NCBI RefSeq assembly: GCF_019492185.1 | Contig: NZ_JAICCF010000005.1 | Coordinates: forward strand, 1-64,000 | Reading direction: 5' to 3' | DNA from: Chitinophaga rhizophila | GTDB lineage: Bacteria; Bacteroidota; Bacteroidia; Chitinophagales; Chitinophagaceae | DNA: 64,000 bases | Part shown: positions 16,987 to 25,072 of the stretch, piece by piece | How positions within the stretch are numbered: position 1 is the first letter of the stretch | Layout: each line of letters starts with the position of its first letter | Translations under genes and position numbers: made by a program | Notes under the pieces: model-generated | Database searches by the model: none | What the model saw: the letters and a program-made list of their open reading frames with translations, nothing else | Told to the model about the DNA's origin: nothing

Positions 16987-19143
16987 CTATTTTGTTACCA
17001 CTTCGATCTTACCGCCGTTCTTAAACAGGTCATGCGGCACAAAGTATCCTTTCTGTGCTTTCCCGTTCACTTTAATACCGCTAAGTTTACGGCTGTTACC
17101 TTTCCTGGTAATAGTCAGCGTCTTATTGGTGCTTGTTTTCCATCTAACTTCATCAAACAGGGGTACTGTTACCAGGTATTCCGGATCTGTTGCTGAGAAA
17201 GTATAGAGTCCGGCCGCCGCAAATACGTACCATGCAGACATTTCACCAGCATCATCCATACCGCATAGCGCAAGACCATCATCTCCGATACCGTACAGGG
17301 TGTTGAGTATCGTGTCAATAATCTGCTGAGACTTCTCTGGTTTGTTGATGAAGTAGTAAGCAAAGGGTGCCTCGTGATCCGGCTGGTTGCCATGGCAGTA
17401 CTGTCCGATCATTGTTTCCACATTCCGGGCAATATGCTGAGGGTTCCAGGGCACTGTGAAAAGAGAATCCAGTTTAGATTCAAATTGCTTCGGACCGCCA
17501 TATAGCTTGATTAGTCCGGGCATGTCGTGTGGCGCAAAGAATGACACCTGCCAGGCGTTCGCTTCCCGGTACATGTATTCATAGTAGGGGTACTGTGGAT
17601 TGAAAGGCTGGATCCAATCGCCGTTCTCTAACCGGCCTCTCATGAACCGGGTAGCTGGGTCGAACATATTACGGTAGTTCTTTGAGCGGGCCATCAGTAT
17701 CCGGTAGTTGGCAGTATCTCCCAGTTTCTTCGCAATCTGCGCCAGCGAGTAGTCGTCGTATGCGTATTCCAGTGTTTTAGACACACCAGCTTTTGCTTTA
17801 GTTTCAACATGCGGATGCTGTACATCCGGGTCAGAGATGTATCCTTTCTCGATGTATTCTTTCACATGAGGCCTTGCACCATGATCCTGGTTAGCGTTCT
17901 TAAGCAGTATGTTATAAGTGCCTTTGATGTCAAAATTGTCGATACCGCGGAGGTATGCGCCGGCGATGGATGATTGTCCGTGGTCGCCATGGAAGAAAGT
18001 GGGAATAAAGCCGGTTTTATCACCTACGTCTTTCATTGACTTAATCACATCCAGTGTTACCTGCGGAGAGATCAGGCCGAGCAGCACATCTTTGTTGCGG
18101 TAGGTATCCCAGAGGGAGGGCTCGGTATAGTAGTTGAAATCGGCTTTTGCTGTATTGCCTTTAGCGTCGCGGAACTGGCCATTGACATCACTGCGCAGGG
18201 CAGGCCAGAGGAAGGAACGGTACAGGCAGGAATAGAACATGGTACGCTGTTTATCGGTACCGCCTTTCACCTCTACCTTGGAAAGCAGTTGCTCCCAGGT
18301 ATTGTTGGCCGCCTGGCGGATATCTTCAAAAGAGCGGGCGCCGATTTCCTGTTCGAGGTTCTGCTTAGCGTTTTCCTCGCTTACAAATGACAATCCGATC
18401 TTCATCTCTACCGGACCATTATTGCCATCCGCCAGGTGTACGATGGCATATCCTTTCGGATCGCTTTCCGCCTGTTTCTCTACCCGGCTGATCTTGTTAT
18501 TCAGTACTGCATAGAAATAAATATTACCACCAGCACGCTGGTAGCCTTTAACAGCGGAATCGCCGACCTGTTCTATCTTCCATTCAGAGATTCTATTGTT
18601 GGATTTCGCCAGGTCAAATAATAGCTGCCGGTCGTTCTGTGAGGTGTATTCGTACCTGTGAAAGCCGCAGCGCAGCGTTGACGTCAGGCTGACATTGATC
18701 TTATAGTCTTCGAGATACACCTGGTAGTAACCTGGGGAGGCGCTTTCTTTGGCATGTGAGAACCTGGACTGATATTTTGTACCCGGATTGGACAAAGGCA
18801 GTACCGGGATGTTGCAAAGGTTCCAGTGCCCTTTATTAGTATGGGTAAAGCTGTAGATGATGTCATCTTCATATTCGTAGCCTGCGCCGGAGCCATACTC
18901 GGTCATGGGGCTTAACTGCACCATGGCATTGGGCAAGGAGCTGCCGGGGAAGGTAAGTCCGGCCCAGGAGCGCCATCCATCAGGCAATGTGTAGCCTAGT
19001 ATCTTCGGATCGGTCAATGGAGCGGTACCAACGAATGTGTTGACGTAACTGGTGTAAGAAGGCGTAGATTGGCTCCAGCCATCAGTACTTGCCAGCGAGG
19101 AAAGAAATAGAAATACGCTGAGACGCTTCATGCTTTTTCTCAT
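16987..19143 (-). CDS. exported alpha-mannosidase, GH92
   Basis: Calcium-dependent exo-alpha-mannosidase family acting on N-glycan or mannan ends. A signal peptide (about 1-24) is followed by the GH92 beta-sandwich ('WAGLTFPGSSLPNAMVQLSP'). The alpha-barrel then shows SLWDTYRNKDVL, GFIPTFFHGDHG, EANAWQVSFFAPHDM with the probable acid Glu, GNQPDHEAPFAYY and GMDDAGEMSAWYVF with the base Asp pair. At 718 aa it is within the usual range. Several positions differ from the most common GH92 wording (EANAWQ for EGNAWQ), so linkage preference is open. An alternative start is MKRLSV at 19131. Confidence 0.95.
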   Translation of the reverse strand: MRKSMKRLSVFLFLSSLASTDGWSQSTPSYTSYVNTFVGTAPLTDPKILGYTLPDGWRSWAGLTFPGSSLPNAMVQLSPMTEYGSGAGYEYEDDIIYSFTHTNKGHWNLCNIPVLPLSNPGTKYQSRFSHAKESASPGYYQVYLEDYKINVSLTSTLRCGFHRYEYTSQNDRQLLFDLAKSNNRISEWKIEQVGDSAVKGYQRAGGNIYFYAVLNNKISRVEKQAESDPKGYAIVHLADGNNGPVEMKIGLSFVSEENAKQNLEQEIGARSFEDIRQAANNTWEQLLSKVEVKGGTDKQRTMFYSCLYRSFLWPALRSDVNGQFRDAKGNTAKADFNYYTEPSLWDTYRNKDVLLGLISPQVTLDVIKSMKDVGDKTGFIPTFFHGDHGQSSIAGAYLRGIDNFDIKGTYNILLKNANQDHGARPHVKEYIEKGYISDPDVQHPHVETKAKAGVSKTLEYAYDDYSLAQIAKKLGDTANYRILMARSKNYRNMFDPATRFMRGRLENGDWIQPFNPQYPYYEYMYREANAWQVSFFAPHDMPGLIKLYGGPKQFESKLDSLFTVPWNPQHIARNVETMIGQYCHGNQPDHEAPFAYYFINKPEKSQQIIDTILNTLYGIGDDGLALCGMDDAGEMSAWYVFAAAGLYTFSATDPEYLVTVPLFDEVRWKTSTNKTLTITRKGNSRKLSGIKVNGKAQKGYFVPHDLFKNGGKIEVVTK

Positions 19144-19295
19144 GACAATGAAAGTTGTTTGTGGAAATATTTACTAATATGGACCTGTACCCGAAAAATA
19201 GCAGCTAGTATAGATATATCCTAGTCTTTTTTTAGAAATCAGGAGAAAGCGGTATAAGCGGTAGGCTGAGGGGATGTAATAACAACAGGGGGCAT

Positions 19296-19880
19296 TTATC
19301 GCTGCTGTCTGAGCTGGGCATGCCTGATTCTGCTCAGCGTCTCCCTGGACACGCCAAGGTAGGAGGCGACCATATGAAGGGGTACGCGTCGGAATACATC
19401 GGGGAAGGCGGTGATGAAGTCCTGGTATTTCTCCTCGGATGTATAGCTGATATTCATCAGGATGCGGTCATAGCTTAAATACAGCATGCTACTGATGAGT
19501 TTTTCCACGTAGGCTTTAAATGAGGGGATGCCGGCAATAAGCTGCTGTATATCAGTCTTTGTCCATTGCAGCACTACGGTATCTTCGAGGGCTTCAATAT
19601 TGAACCTGGAAGGTTGCTGTGATTCCATACTTACTGCATCTGTCGTCCAGGTGTTTTCCGGGGAGAAGCGCAGAATATGTTCGGTACCATCGTCTTTGAG
19701 GGTATAGGTCTTCAGCAGTCCTTCTGCGATAAATATCTTATGCTGGCATACGTCGCCTTCCTGCAGCAGCAGTTGTCGTTTACGCACTTTCTTCTGCACC
19801 GCCAGCGAGCGGATGAGACCTAATTCTTCACGGGTGAGCGTTGCTTGCGCAGTAATAAAGGATTCAAACTTGTCAAACAT
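19296..19880 (-). CDS. Crp/Fnr-family transcriptional regulator
   Basis: A 194-aa protein. Residues about 10-115 form a cyclic-nucleotide-binding-type beta-roll ('GDVCQHKIFIAEGLLKTY' and 'FSPENTW'). A long dimer helix follows. The C-terminal helix-turn-helix 'MVASYLGVSRETLSRIRHAQ' is typical of Bacteroidota Crp/Fnr proteins. It lacks the cysteine cluster of FNR oxygen sensors, and the arginine of cAMP-binding CRP is not evident, so the signal is unknown. It is divergent from an epimerase-like gene, and two copies of a palindromic site lie between them. Confidence 0.92.
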   Translation of the reverse strand: MFDKFESFITAQATLTREELGLIRSLAVQKKVRKRQLLLQEGDVCQHKIFIAEGLLKTYTLKDDGTEHILRFSPENTWTTDAVSMESQQPSRFNIEALEDTVVLQWTKTDIQQLIAGIPSFKAYVEKLISSMLYLSYDRILMNISYTSEEKYQDFITAFPDVFRRVPLHMVASYLGVSRETLSRIRHAQLRQQR

Positions 19881-19920
19881 TACCAGACTACTTTTCCTAT
19901 ACCTGAAATTAGCAAAGTTA

Positions 19921-19955
19921 GGTCAAATGACCGCAGGAAATTGTGTCAAATGACC
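19921..19955. promoter_or_regulatory. tandem palindromic sites between Crp/Fnr and SDR genes
   Basis: GGTCAAATGACC (19921-19932) and TGTCAAATGACC (19944-19955) are two near-identical 12-bp palindromic elements, 23 bp apart (about two helical turns). They lie 40-75 bp before the regulator start and 70-105 bp before the SDR start. Dyad symmetry suits a Crp/Fnr dimer. Confidence 0.6.
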
Positions 19956-20027
19956 TTGGTTGGAGGGCCGGTCCCGGAGCAATTTTGTGACTGGAATGAA
20001 ACCATTCATTTAAAACACATAAGACTT

Positions 20028-20918
20028 ATGCGTGTATTTGTAACTGGCGCTACTGGCTTTGTAGGCTCAGCCGTTGTAAAAGAATTAATCGGAGCAGGAC
20101 ATGAAGTACTGGGACTGGCCCGCTCAGCTGCTTCCGCAGAGGCATTAATGGCTGCAGGAGCGGCAGTTCACCACGGATCCCTGGAAGATCTGGAAAGTCT
20201 GCGACAGGGAGCCGCCGCCTCGGAAGCAGTGATTCACACCGCTTTTATCCATGATTTCTCGAAATATGAGGAGAACTGTGAGACAGACAGGCACGTTATT
20301 GAAGCAATAGGAGCCGTCCTGGAAGGCAGCCGTCGTCCATTCATCATCACATCTGGCACTGCAGTAGTATCAGCAGAACGCGCAATAACGGAAGATGATC
20401 TGGCTACAGCAACAGCTTCCGCTATTCCTCGGGTAGCTTCAGAGGAAGCAGCAGCCGCCATTGCCGCACGGGGCGTAAATGCATCCGTGCTACGGTTACC
20501 GCCCTCTGTACACGGAGATGGTGACCATGGCTTTGTACCAGCACTGATTAACATCGCGCGGGAAAAAGGTATATCCGCCTATATAGGTGATGGTAATAAC
20601 CGCTGGCCCGCTGTTCATCGGCTGGATGCAGCCAGGGTATATAGGCTGATTATTGAAAAAGGAGAGGGGCAGCCTGTATTTCATGCAATCGGAGATGAAG
20701 GCGTACCGGTGAAAGATATTGCCACAGCAATCGGTAAAGGCCTGGGATTACCTGTAGGGAGTATTTCACCTGCGGAAGCAGCCGCCCATTTTGGATGGCT
20801 GGGTATCTTCGCAGGCTTGGATCTCAGGGGGAGTGCAGCAAAGACCAAGACATGGCTGGGATGGAAGCCTGAGCATGTAGGTTTGATAGAAGATCTGGAG
20901 AAGGGGCGTTATTTTTAG
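20028..20918 (+). CDS. NAD(P)-dependent epimerase/dehydratase-like SDR
   Basis: The ATG at 20028 opens with MRVFVTGATGFVGSAVVKEL, an extended-SDR Rossmann motif (TGATGFVG). Later segments ('HRLDAARVYRLIIEKGEGQP' and 'KDIATAIGKGLGLPV') match the YeeZ/NmrA-like NAD-binding epimerase group. The usual YxxxK pair is not obvious: 'IPRVASEEAAAAIAARG' stands where it would be expected, so it may be an atypical SDR with binding or non-classical activity. The protein is 296 aa. It is divergently transcribed from a Crp/Fnr regulator that probably controls it. The open frame upstream of 20028 is non-coding in character. Confidence 0.85.
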   Translation: MRVFVTGATGFVGSAVVKELIGAGHEVLGLARSAASAEALMAAGAAVHHGSLEDLESLRQGAAASEAVIHTAFIHDFSKYEENCETDRHVIEAIGAVLEGSRRPFIITSGTAVVSAERAITEDDLATATASAIPRVASEEAAAAIAARGVNASVLRLPPSVHGDGDHGFVPALINIAREKGISAYIGDGNNRWPAVHRLDAARVYRLIIEKGEGQPVFHAIGDEGVPVKDIATAIGKGLGLPVGSISPAEAAAHFGWLGIFAGLDLRGSAAKTKTWLGWKPEHVGLIEDLEKGRYF

Positions 20919-21382
20919 GGAGGTGGATATGCCAGTGAGGGTATCGTGTATTCCTGGCTGATAATTCATCAGGTTATGATATCTACTGAAGAAAAGAGCG
21001 TATTATCTGACAGACCGATTTGAATGCCGGAAGTATGCATGCAGATGATCAATCTGTAAAAACGTAAACTTCCGGCATCAAAGAATGTTTAATTTCCAAT
21101 TTTCTATGTAATACTACCAGCGAACAATCACAACTCACATCAAATACAATGTCTGTATCTATACGAAAGATAGTCTATTACTACTAAGAACACACAAATC
21201 CTTTTGGCGACATAGCTTGGAAGATCGCACTGTAAAAAACTGCATCTTCTGTGGAAACTGTTTCAGTTATTAACTTTGGATTAACTAATTCGCTTTCCTG
21301 TTCGTTTATCTTGCGTGCTTTATTTTTTGTTTTATTAACACGTTAAAATGAGTATTTAACCATTGGAGGAAATTGAGAAAAG
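20919..21382. other. intergenic region with long-armed hairpin and promoter-like element
   Basis: No gene is seen. ATGCCGGAAGT (21024-21034) and ACTTCCGGCAT (21068-21078) form a perfect 11-bp inverted repeat with a 33-nt loop, extendable by TTG/CAA past one bulge. This may end the SDR transcript. TAACTTTG at 21271-21278 fits the Bacteroidota -7 consensus TAnnTTTG for the downstream gene. The stretch is clearly more AT-rich than its surroundings. Confidence 0.5.
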
Positions 21383-21724
21383 ATGAAAGATCCAAAGGAA
21401 ATAAAACAATTAGCCATGGATAGAAACGAATTAAAAACATCGCTAGAACCATTTCTTGCTAAGTGTACAGATAAGGGAAGACCGTTGACTGATATCTGTA
21501 TTGAAGAAGCATTCCCTGGTGACTCTTCCACTTCATTTATTGTACAAATCAAAGCTGACTGGGTAGATGGATCCAATTGCTCAGATGCTATTGATTTTTT
21601 GTTTGAAATTCTTTGGGAAACAACTACAGAGGAGATCAGAAGAAAAGTGTTTACTATTCAGATTTTAGATGCTAAAGATGTACTGCATTGCTGGTCTGAT
21701 TCCCCTGTTGAGAAAACTAAGTAA
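21383..21724 (+). CDS. hypothetical protein, AT-rich orphan
   Basis: A 113-aa protein with no recognised family. It is soluble and acidic, with no signal peptide or membrane segment. The N-terminal half is helical ('KEIKQLAMDRNELKTSLEPF') and is followed by strand-like segments ('TSFIVQIKADW' and 'KVFTIQILDAKDVLHCW'). Real coding is supported by a GGAGG at 21365-21369 upstream of the ATG (rare in this window), a TAACTTTG promoter element at 21271, and a balanced amino-acid make-up. Its base composition is more AT-rich than the neighbours, which suggests recent acquisition. It stands alone; no function is proposed. Confidence 0.7.
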   Translation: MKDPKEIKQLAMDRNELKTSLEPFLAKCTDKGRPLTDICIEEAFPGDSSTSFIVQIKADWVDGSNCSDAIDFLFEILWETTTEEIRRKVFTIQILDAKDVLHCWSDSPVEKTK

Positions 21725-22040
21725 GTTGTTCCACATGCAGATGTAATTGAAATGTTATCCGAATGTGGTTTTTATACACATTAGGCTGTTTCACAATTTC
21801 CGGAAACAATGTTTGTACAACGAGTTTCTGACTTAATTTGCTCATTTATTTAAGGCCTTCTTAATTGTCCTGATATACCTGATAATACAAGGCGAACTAT
21901 TATCCGAAATCCTCATTTTGCAGATATAAATCATAGACCGATAATTTCCAAGGTTCTTAACAAATTGTAATGTTAATACCTGTCACAAAGAGAGACTGTC
22001 TGCAAGTTTCCATCCTGCAGACAAGCCTTTGCTCCACCCA
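21725..22040. other. AT-rich intergenic region with a hairpin for the minus-strand SDR
   Basis: No gene is seen. TGTCTGCA (21997-22004) and TGCAGACA (22016-22023) form a perfect 8-bp hairpin just after the SDR stop codon (minus strand). The remainder is AT-rich without clear repeats. Confidence 0.5.
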
Positions 22041-22637
22041 CTAATACACCTTTATCACCTGCCCCGTGCCTGCACCCAGTATACTCCTGTGATACGCATA
22101 TACCACCTCTCTCATTGTAGCTGGTATATGCCCCGGAAAGTAGGAGAAATAAGCAGGTGATTCCTCCACTACCGTCGGACTAACCACATTAATCCTCACA
22201 CCATTTTCCAGTTCTATTGCAGCCGCGCGAACAAAAGCCTCTATTGCTCCATTGGCGGCTGCCGGATTAGCGCCGCTTAATACCGGGTGCTCTGATAATA
22301 CACCGGATATCAGTGTGAAAGAACCTTTGGGTTTGATATAGTGTTGGCCGATGAGTACCAGATTAATCTGCCCCATCATTTTGCTGCTGATACCAACACT
22401 AAATTCTTTTTCTGTCATCGTTTTTAGCGGACCGAAGTGCGCATCTCCTGCTGTACTTACCAATGCATCAAACGGACCGGTCTTTTCAAAGAGTTGCCGG
22501 ATAGCCGCTGCTGAGGTGATATCAGCCTGGAAGTCGCCACTTTTTGAGCCGACACGGATTATTTCATGTTCCTTTTCCAGGGAAGCCGCAATGTGTTTTC
22601 CGATAGTACCTGATGCACCTACAATAATAATCTTCAT
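22041..22637 (-). CDS. short-chain dehydrogenase/reductase
   Basis: The ATG at 22637 gives MKIIIVGASGTIGKHIAASL, with the SDR cofactor motif GASGTIG. 'DALVSTAGDAHFG' corresponds to the NNAG strand, and the C-terminal part contains 'ANGAIEAFVRAAAIELENGV' and 'INVVSPTVVEES'. The protein is 198 aa, a compact SDR. The catalytic Tyr-x-x-x-Lys is not evident: the segment 'LSGANPAAANGAIEAF' stands where YxxxK would be, so activity may be altered. It is transcribed in the same direction as the AraC gene upstream, with a promoter between them, and is a likely target of that regulator. Confidence 0.88.
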   Translation of the reverse strand: MKIIIVGASGTIGKHIAASLEKEHEIIRVGSKSGDFQADITSAAAIRQLFEKTGPFDALVSTAGDAHFGPLKTMTEKEFSVGISSKMMGQINLVLIGQHYIKPKGSFTLISGVLSEHPVLSGANPAAANGAIEAFVRAAAIELENGVRINVVSPTVVEESPAYFSYFPGHIPATMREVVYAYHRSILGAGTGQVIKVY

Positions 22638-22692
22638 ATTTATAATATCTGATGATAGGAAATAAGCAACATATCCCGTTGCTGTTACTATG

Positions 22693-22749
22693 CAAAAGTA
22701 GGTGGGTGAACCGGTGCTAGAGTAGGACAAAAATGCAGTTCTACAGGAC
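22693..22749 (-). promoter_or_regulatory. SDR promoter with AraC-type spaced repeats
   Basis: On the minus strand, TACTTTTG (22693-22700) fits the -7 consensus. GTCCT half-sites at 22724-22728 and 22745-22749 are exactly 21 bp apart, the spacing used by AraC-type dimers. The repeat is only 5 bp, so the operator call is tentative. Confidence 0.4.
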
Positions 22750-23595
22750 TTATCTGAAGTTCTGCCGGAAAGCCTCTGGCGTATGACCGGTGTGCTTCCT
22801 GAATAAGCGTATGAAGTAAGACACGTCTTCATATCCCAGGTGGGCGGCAATAGTACTGATCTGATCCGGGGTAGCAAGCAGGTAACGTTTTGCTTCCAGG
22901 ATGATATGATCGCTGATCAGTTCTGAGCAGGTCTTCTGCAAGGTTTGTTTAGTAATCGCATTCAGCTGATAAGTGGAGAGATGCATCATCTCCGCATATT
23001 GAGAAACCTGCTTACAGGTAGAGATATTTGTTCCGATCAGGTCGAGCAGTGTTTCCAGCTTTTCCTGAATATGGTACTGCTCAATGGTGATGTCTGCGCT
23101 GGTACTGGCGCGTATCAGTTCAATGAAGAAGATGGCCATATTTGCCTGCATCACCTCCAGGTATTTTTTTTGCCGGAGGATGTACTCATTGGTGATGGCT
23201 TTCAGTATACCAGCCAGTTTCTCAAACTGTGCTGCCTCCAACTGATACCTGTTGATGCTACCCGCTTTGCGCAGTATCTGCCGGGAGCCATAGTCGTTTC
23301 CTGCGTAGAATACATCATTGAACTGCATAAGGTAACCGTTGCTACCTGCTTTCAGTAAAAGGCTATGTACTTGTCCGGGACGTACGATAAAAACGTTGTA
23401 GTTGCTGACAGGGTAGGAGACAAAGTCAATATCATGCTGGCCCTCTGCTTCTTTTAATGCCAGCACATAAAAGAAGTCATGCCGGTGTAATGTCTGCGTC
23501 ATATCCTGTCCATCCAGCAGATAGCGCAGGTCCCTGATGTTAAAATGAGGCGGTTGCGGGGCTGTCTGTAGCTGTCTGATAGGTATGGTACTCAT
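22750..23595 (-). CDS. AraC-family transcriptional regulator
   Basis: A 281-aa protein from the ATG at 23595 (MSTIPIRQLQ). The N-terminal cupin-like sensor covers about residues 20-140 ('LHRHDFFYVLAL' and 'VFIVRPGQVHSLLL'). The C-terminal double helix-turn-helix covers about 180-281, with 'ISTIAAHLGYEDVSYFIRLF' and 'HTGHTPEAFRQN'. Bacteroidota AraC proteins of this layout commonly control adjacent oxidoreductases, here the SDR just downstream. The open frame above 23595 is not conserved-looking. The effector is unknown. Confidence 0.92.
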   Translation of the reverse strand: MSTIPIRQLQTAPQPPHFNIRDLRYLLDGQDMTQTLHRHDFFYVLALKEAEGQHDIDFVSYPVSNYNVFIVRPGQVHSLLLKAGSNGYLMQFNDVFYAGNDYGSRQILRKAGSINRYQLEAAQFEKLAGILKAITNEYILRQKKYLEVMQANMAIFFIELIRASTSADITIEQYHIQEKLETLLDLIGTNISTCKQVSQYAEMMHLSTYQLNAITKQTLQKTCSELISDHIILEAKRYLLATPDQISTIAAHLGYEDVSYFIRLFRKHTGHTPEAFRQNFR

Positions 23596-23745
23596 GGAAT
23601 ATGACTGAATGGTGCTGGCTTTGTATGCGAGATGCGCCCTCAAAAGTAAAGACTTTTTCACACCTTCAGAAATCAGTTTACGGCTAAACAGGTGTATGTC
23701 CCGCAGCTCATTGCCGGACATACACCTGTTATGACGCTGCTATTA

Positions 23746-24624
23746 TCAGAATCGTGCTGCAAATTCCTGCGCAAAAGTCTCCAGTTTAGTAGCGCCATCT
23801 GCCTGAGCGCCACCAGCTATGAAATCTGCCTGGAGCTTGCCACTGCGCATACCCTCGCCCATTTCAACATATAAACCGGCCATCTCACCAGGCAGTCCGG
23901 CTTGTGTCATACCATCCAGTGCCTGTTCATCTGTAAATTCAACCCAAGGCAATTCCGGCTTACCTACTGCTGTACCCAGCGCTTTCGCAATATCTCCTGC
24001 GGTACGTAAGTCGCTGACAATATACCGAACGTCCTTACCTGCAGGCTGCTGCTGGAGCGCTGCTGCTGCAGCTGTGGCAATATCTTCCGGATGTACCAGT
24101 GGTATTTGTACGTTAGACGGGTAATTAGCGCCGATGATACCCATACCTTTAATCAGGGCTGCATCGTTGTAGTAGTTAGTATAAAAGTATCCGGCGCGCA
24201 GGAAGGTAACAGACACTCCCTCCAATTCACGGTACAAAGCCTCAATATGATGCAGGCCTGCTATCGGACCATTCCCTGTAGCCAGGTCTGCACCGATGCT
24301 GCTCAACATCACCACACGGGCCACACCTGTCTCTTTAATAGCTGTTGCAAAGGCTTTCCCTGCAGCAACGGTATTGCGGATAATGTTGCTGCCGCCCATA
24401 TTCGGAGGGGTCATCGCAAATAACGCATCTGCTCCTGTCAGTGCCTCTTGCAGGAAGCCGGCATCATTCACCGATCCTACTGCTGCCTTAGCGCCTAACG
24501 CTTCAATTGCTCCTATTCTTTCTGTATTGCTGGTGATCACTGTTACCTGATGGCCAGCGGCAACCAGGTGCTGCGTAAGATGTTTGCCAATGTTCCCAAG
24601 GGAACCAGCGATTGTTATGTTCAT
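23746..24624 (-). CDS. NmrA-like NAD(P)H-binding oxidoreductase, QorB-like
   Basis: MNITIAGSLGNIGKHLTQHL is an atypical SDR Rossmann start, followed by 'VTVITSNTERIGAIEALGAK' and 'VVMLSSIGADLATGNGPIAG'. The layout matches NmrA-like proteins such as the NAD(P)H:quinone oxidoreductase QorB (YtfG), which reduce quinones or sense the NADP(H) ratio. The protein is 292 aa. It is divergent, 79 bp away, from an HxlR regulator, the same arrangement as ytfG and ytfH (qorB and qorR) in enterobacteria, which supports the assignment. Cytoplasmic. Confidence 0.88.
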   Translation of the reverse strand: MNITIAGSLGNIGKHLTQHLVAAGHQVTVITSNTERIGAIEALGAKAAVGSVNDAGFLQEALTGADALFAMTPPNMGGSNIIRNTVAAGKAFATAIKETGVARVVMLSSIGADLATGNGPIAGLHHIEALYRELEGVSVTFLRAGYFYTNYYNDAALIKGMGIIGANYPSNVQIPLVHPEDIATAAAAALQQQPAGKDVRYIVSDLRTAGDIAKALGTAVGKPELPWVEFTDEQALDGMTQAGLPGEMAGLYVEMGEGMRSGKLQADFIAGGAQADGATKLETFAQEFAARF

Positions 24625-24662
24625 CTGATTAGTTTTTTATTTCCGTGAACAAAGGTATCTTC

Positions 24663-24689
24663 GTACTTACTTTTTGACAAGTACTTACT
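24663..24689. promoter_or_regulatory. direct repeat in the QorB/HxlR intergenic region
   Basis: GTACTTACT occurs at 24663-24671 and 24681-24689 (18-bp period). The same bases also form the inverted pair GTACTT (24663-24668) and AAGTAC (24679-24684). It lies 15 bp before the HxlR ATG, a suitable place for an HxlR operator. Confidence 0.5.
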
Positions 24690-24703
24690 CCAAAGTATGT
24701 ATC

Positions 24704-25066
24704 ATGGGAATAGCGAAAGAATCTTCAACAATCCAGATGAACAAACAGTTCGCTCTGGCTCAATGTCCGGTTACTCACCTGATGGAAAAGATCGGCAGTT
24801 ACTGGAAACCAATCATCTTATATCACCTTTCAACGGGCGATAAAAGGTATAGTGAACTGAAAAGAGCCATCCCGGCCATCACTGAAAAGATGCTGATCCA
24901 GCACCTGAAACAGCTGGAAGCTGATCATCTACTGATCCGGGAATCCAAACCTGTAGTGCCTCCCTTCGTTACTTACCGGCTTAGTAAAGCAGGTTATGGT
25001 CTGCTGCCGGTCATCCAGGCTATGGCTGACTGGTCATTCAAAGATATGGACGGAGCATTTCAATAG
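24704..25066 (+). CDS. HxlR-family transcriptional regulator, QorR-like
   Basis: A 120-aa winged-helix protein with the HxlR signature 'CPVTHLMEKIGSYWKPIILY' and the conserved Cys near the N-terminus. The recognition part is 'AITEKMLIQHLKQLEADHLL' and the wing/dimer part is 'VTYRLSKAGYGLLPVIQAM'. It is paired with the divergent QorB-like gene, so it probably represses that gene until quinone or thiol stress modifies the Cys, as known for QorR and YodB. The ATG at 24704 is chosen over an upstream TTG at 24674. It ends 6 bp from the convergent AraC gene. Confidence 0.92.
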   Translation: MGIAKESSTIQMNKQFALAQCPVTHLMEKIGSYWKPIILYHLSTGDKRYSELKRAIPAITEKMLIQHLKQLEADHLLIRESKPVVPPFVTYRLSKAGYGLLPVIQAMADWSFKDMDGAFQ

Positions 25067-25072
25067 ACGTTA

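Noticed and set aside
19995-20010. AATGAA-ACCA-TTCATT inverted repeat before the SDR start
   Set aside because: The arms are only 6 bp and AT-rich, close to the start codon. The GTCAAATGACC pair is a far better operator candidate.
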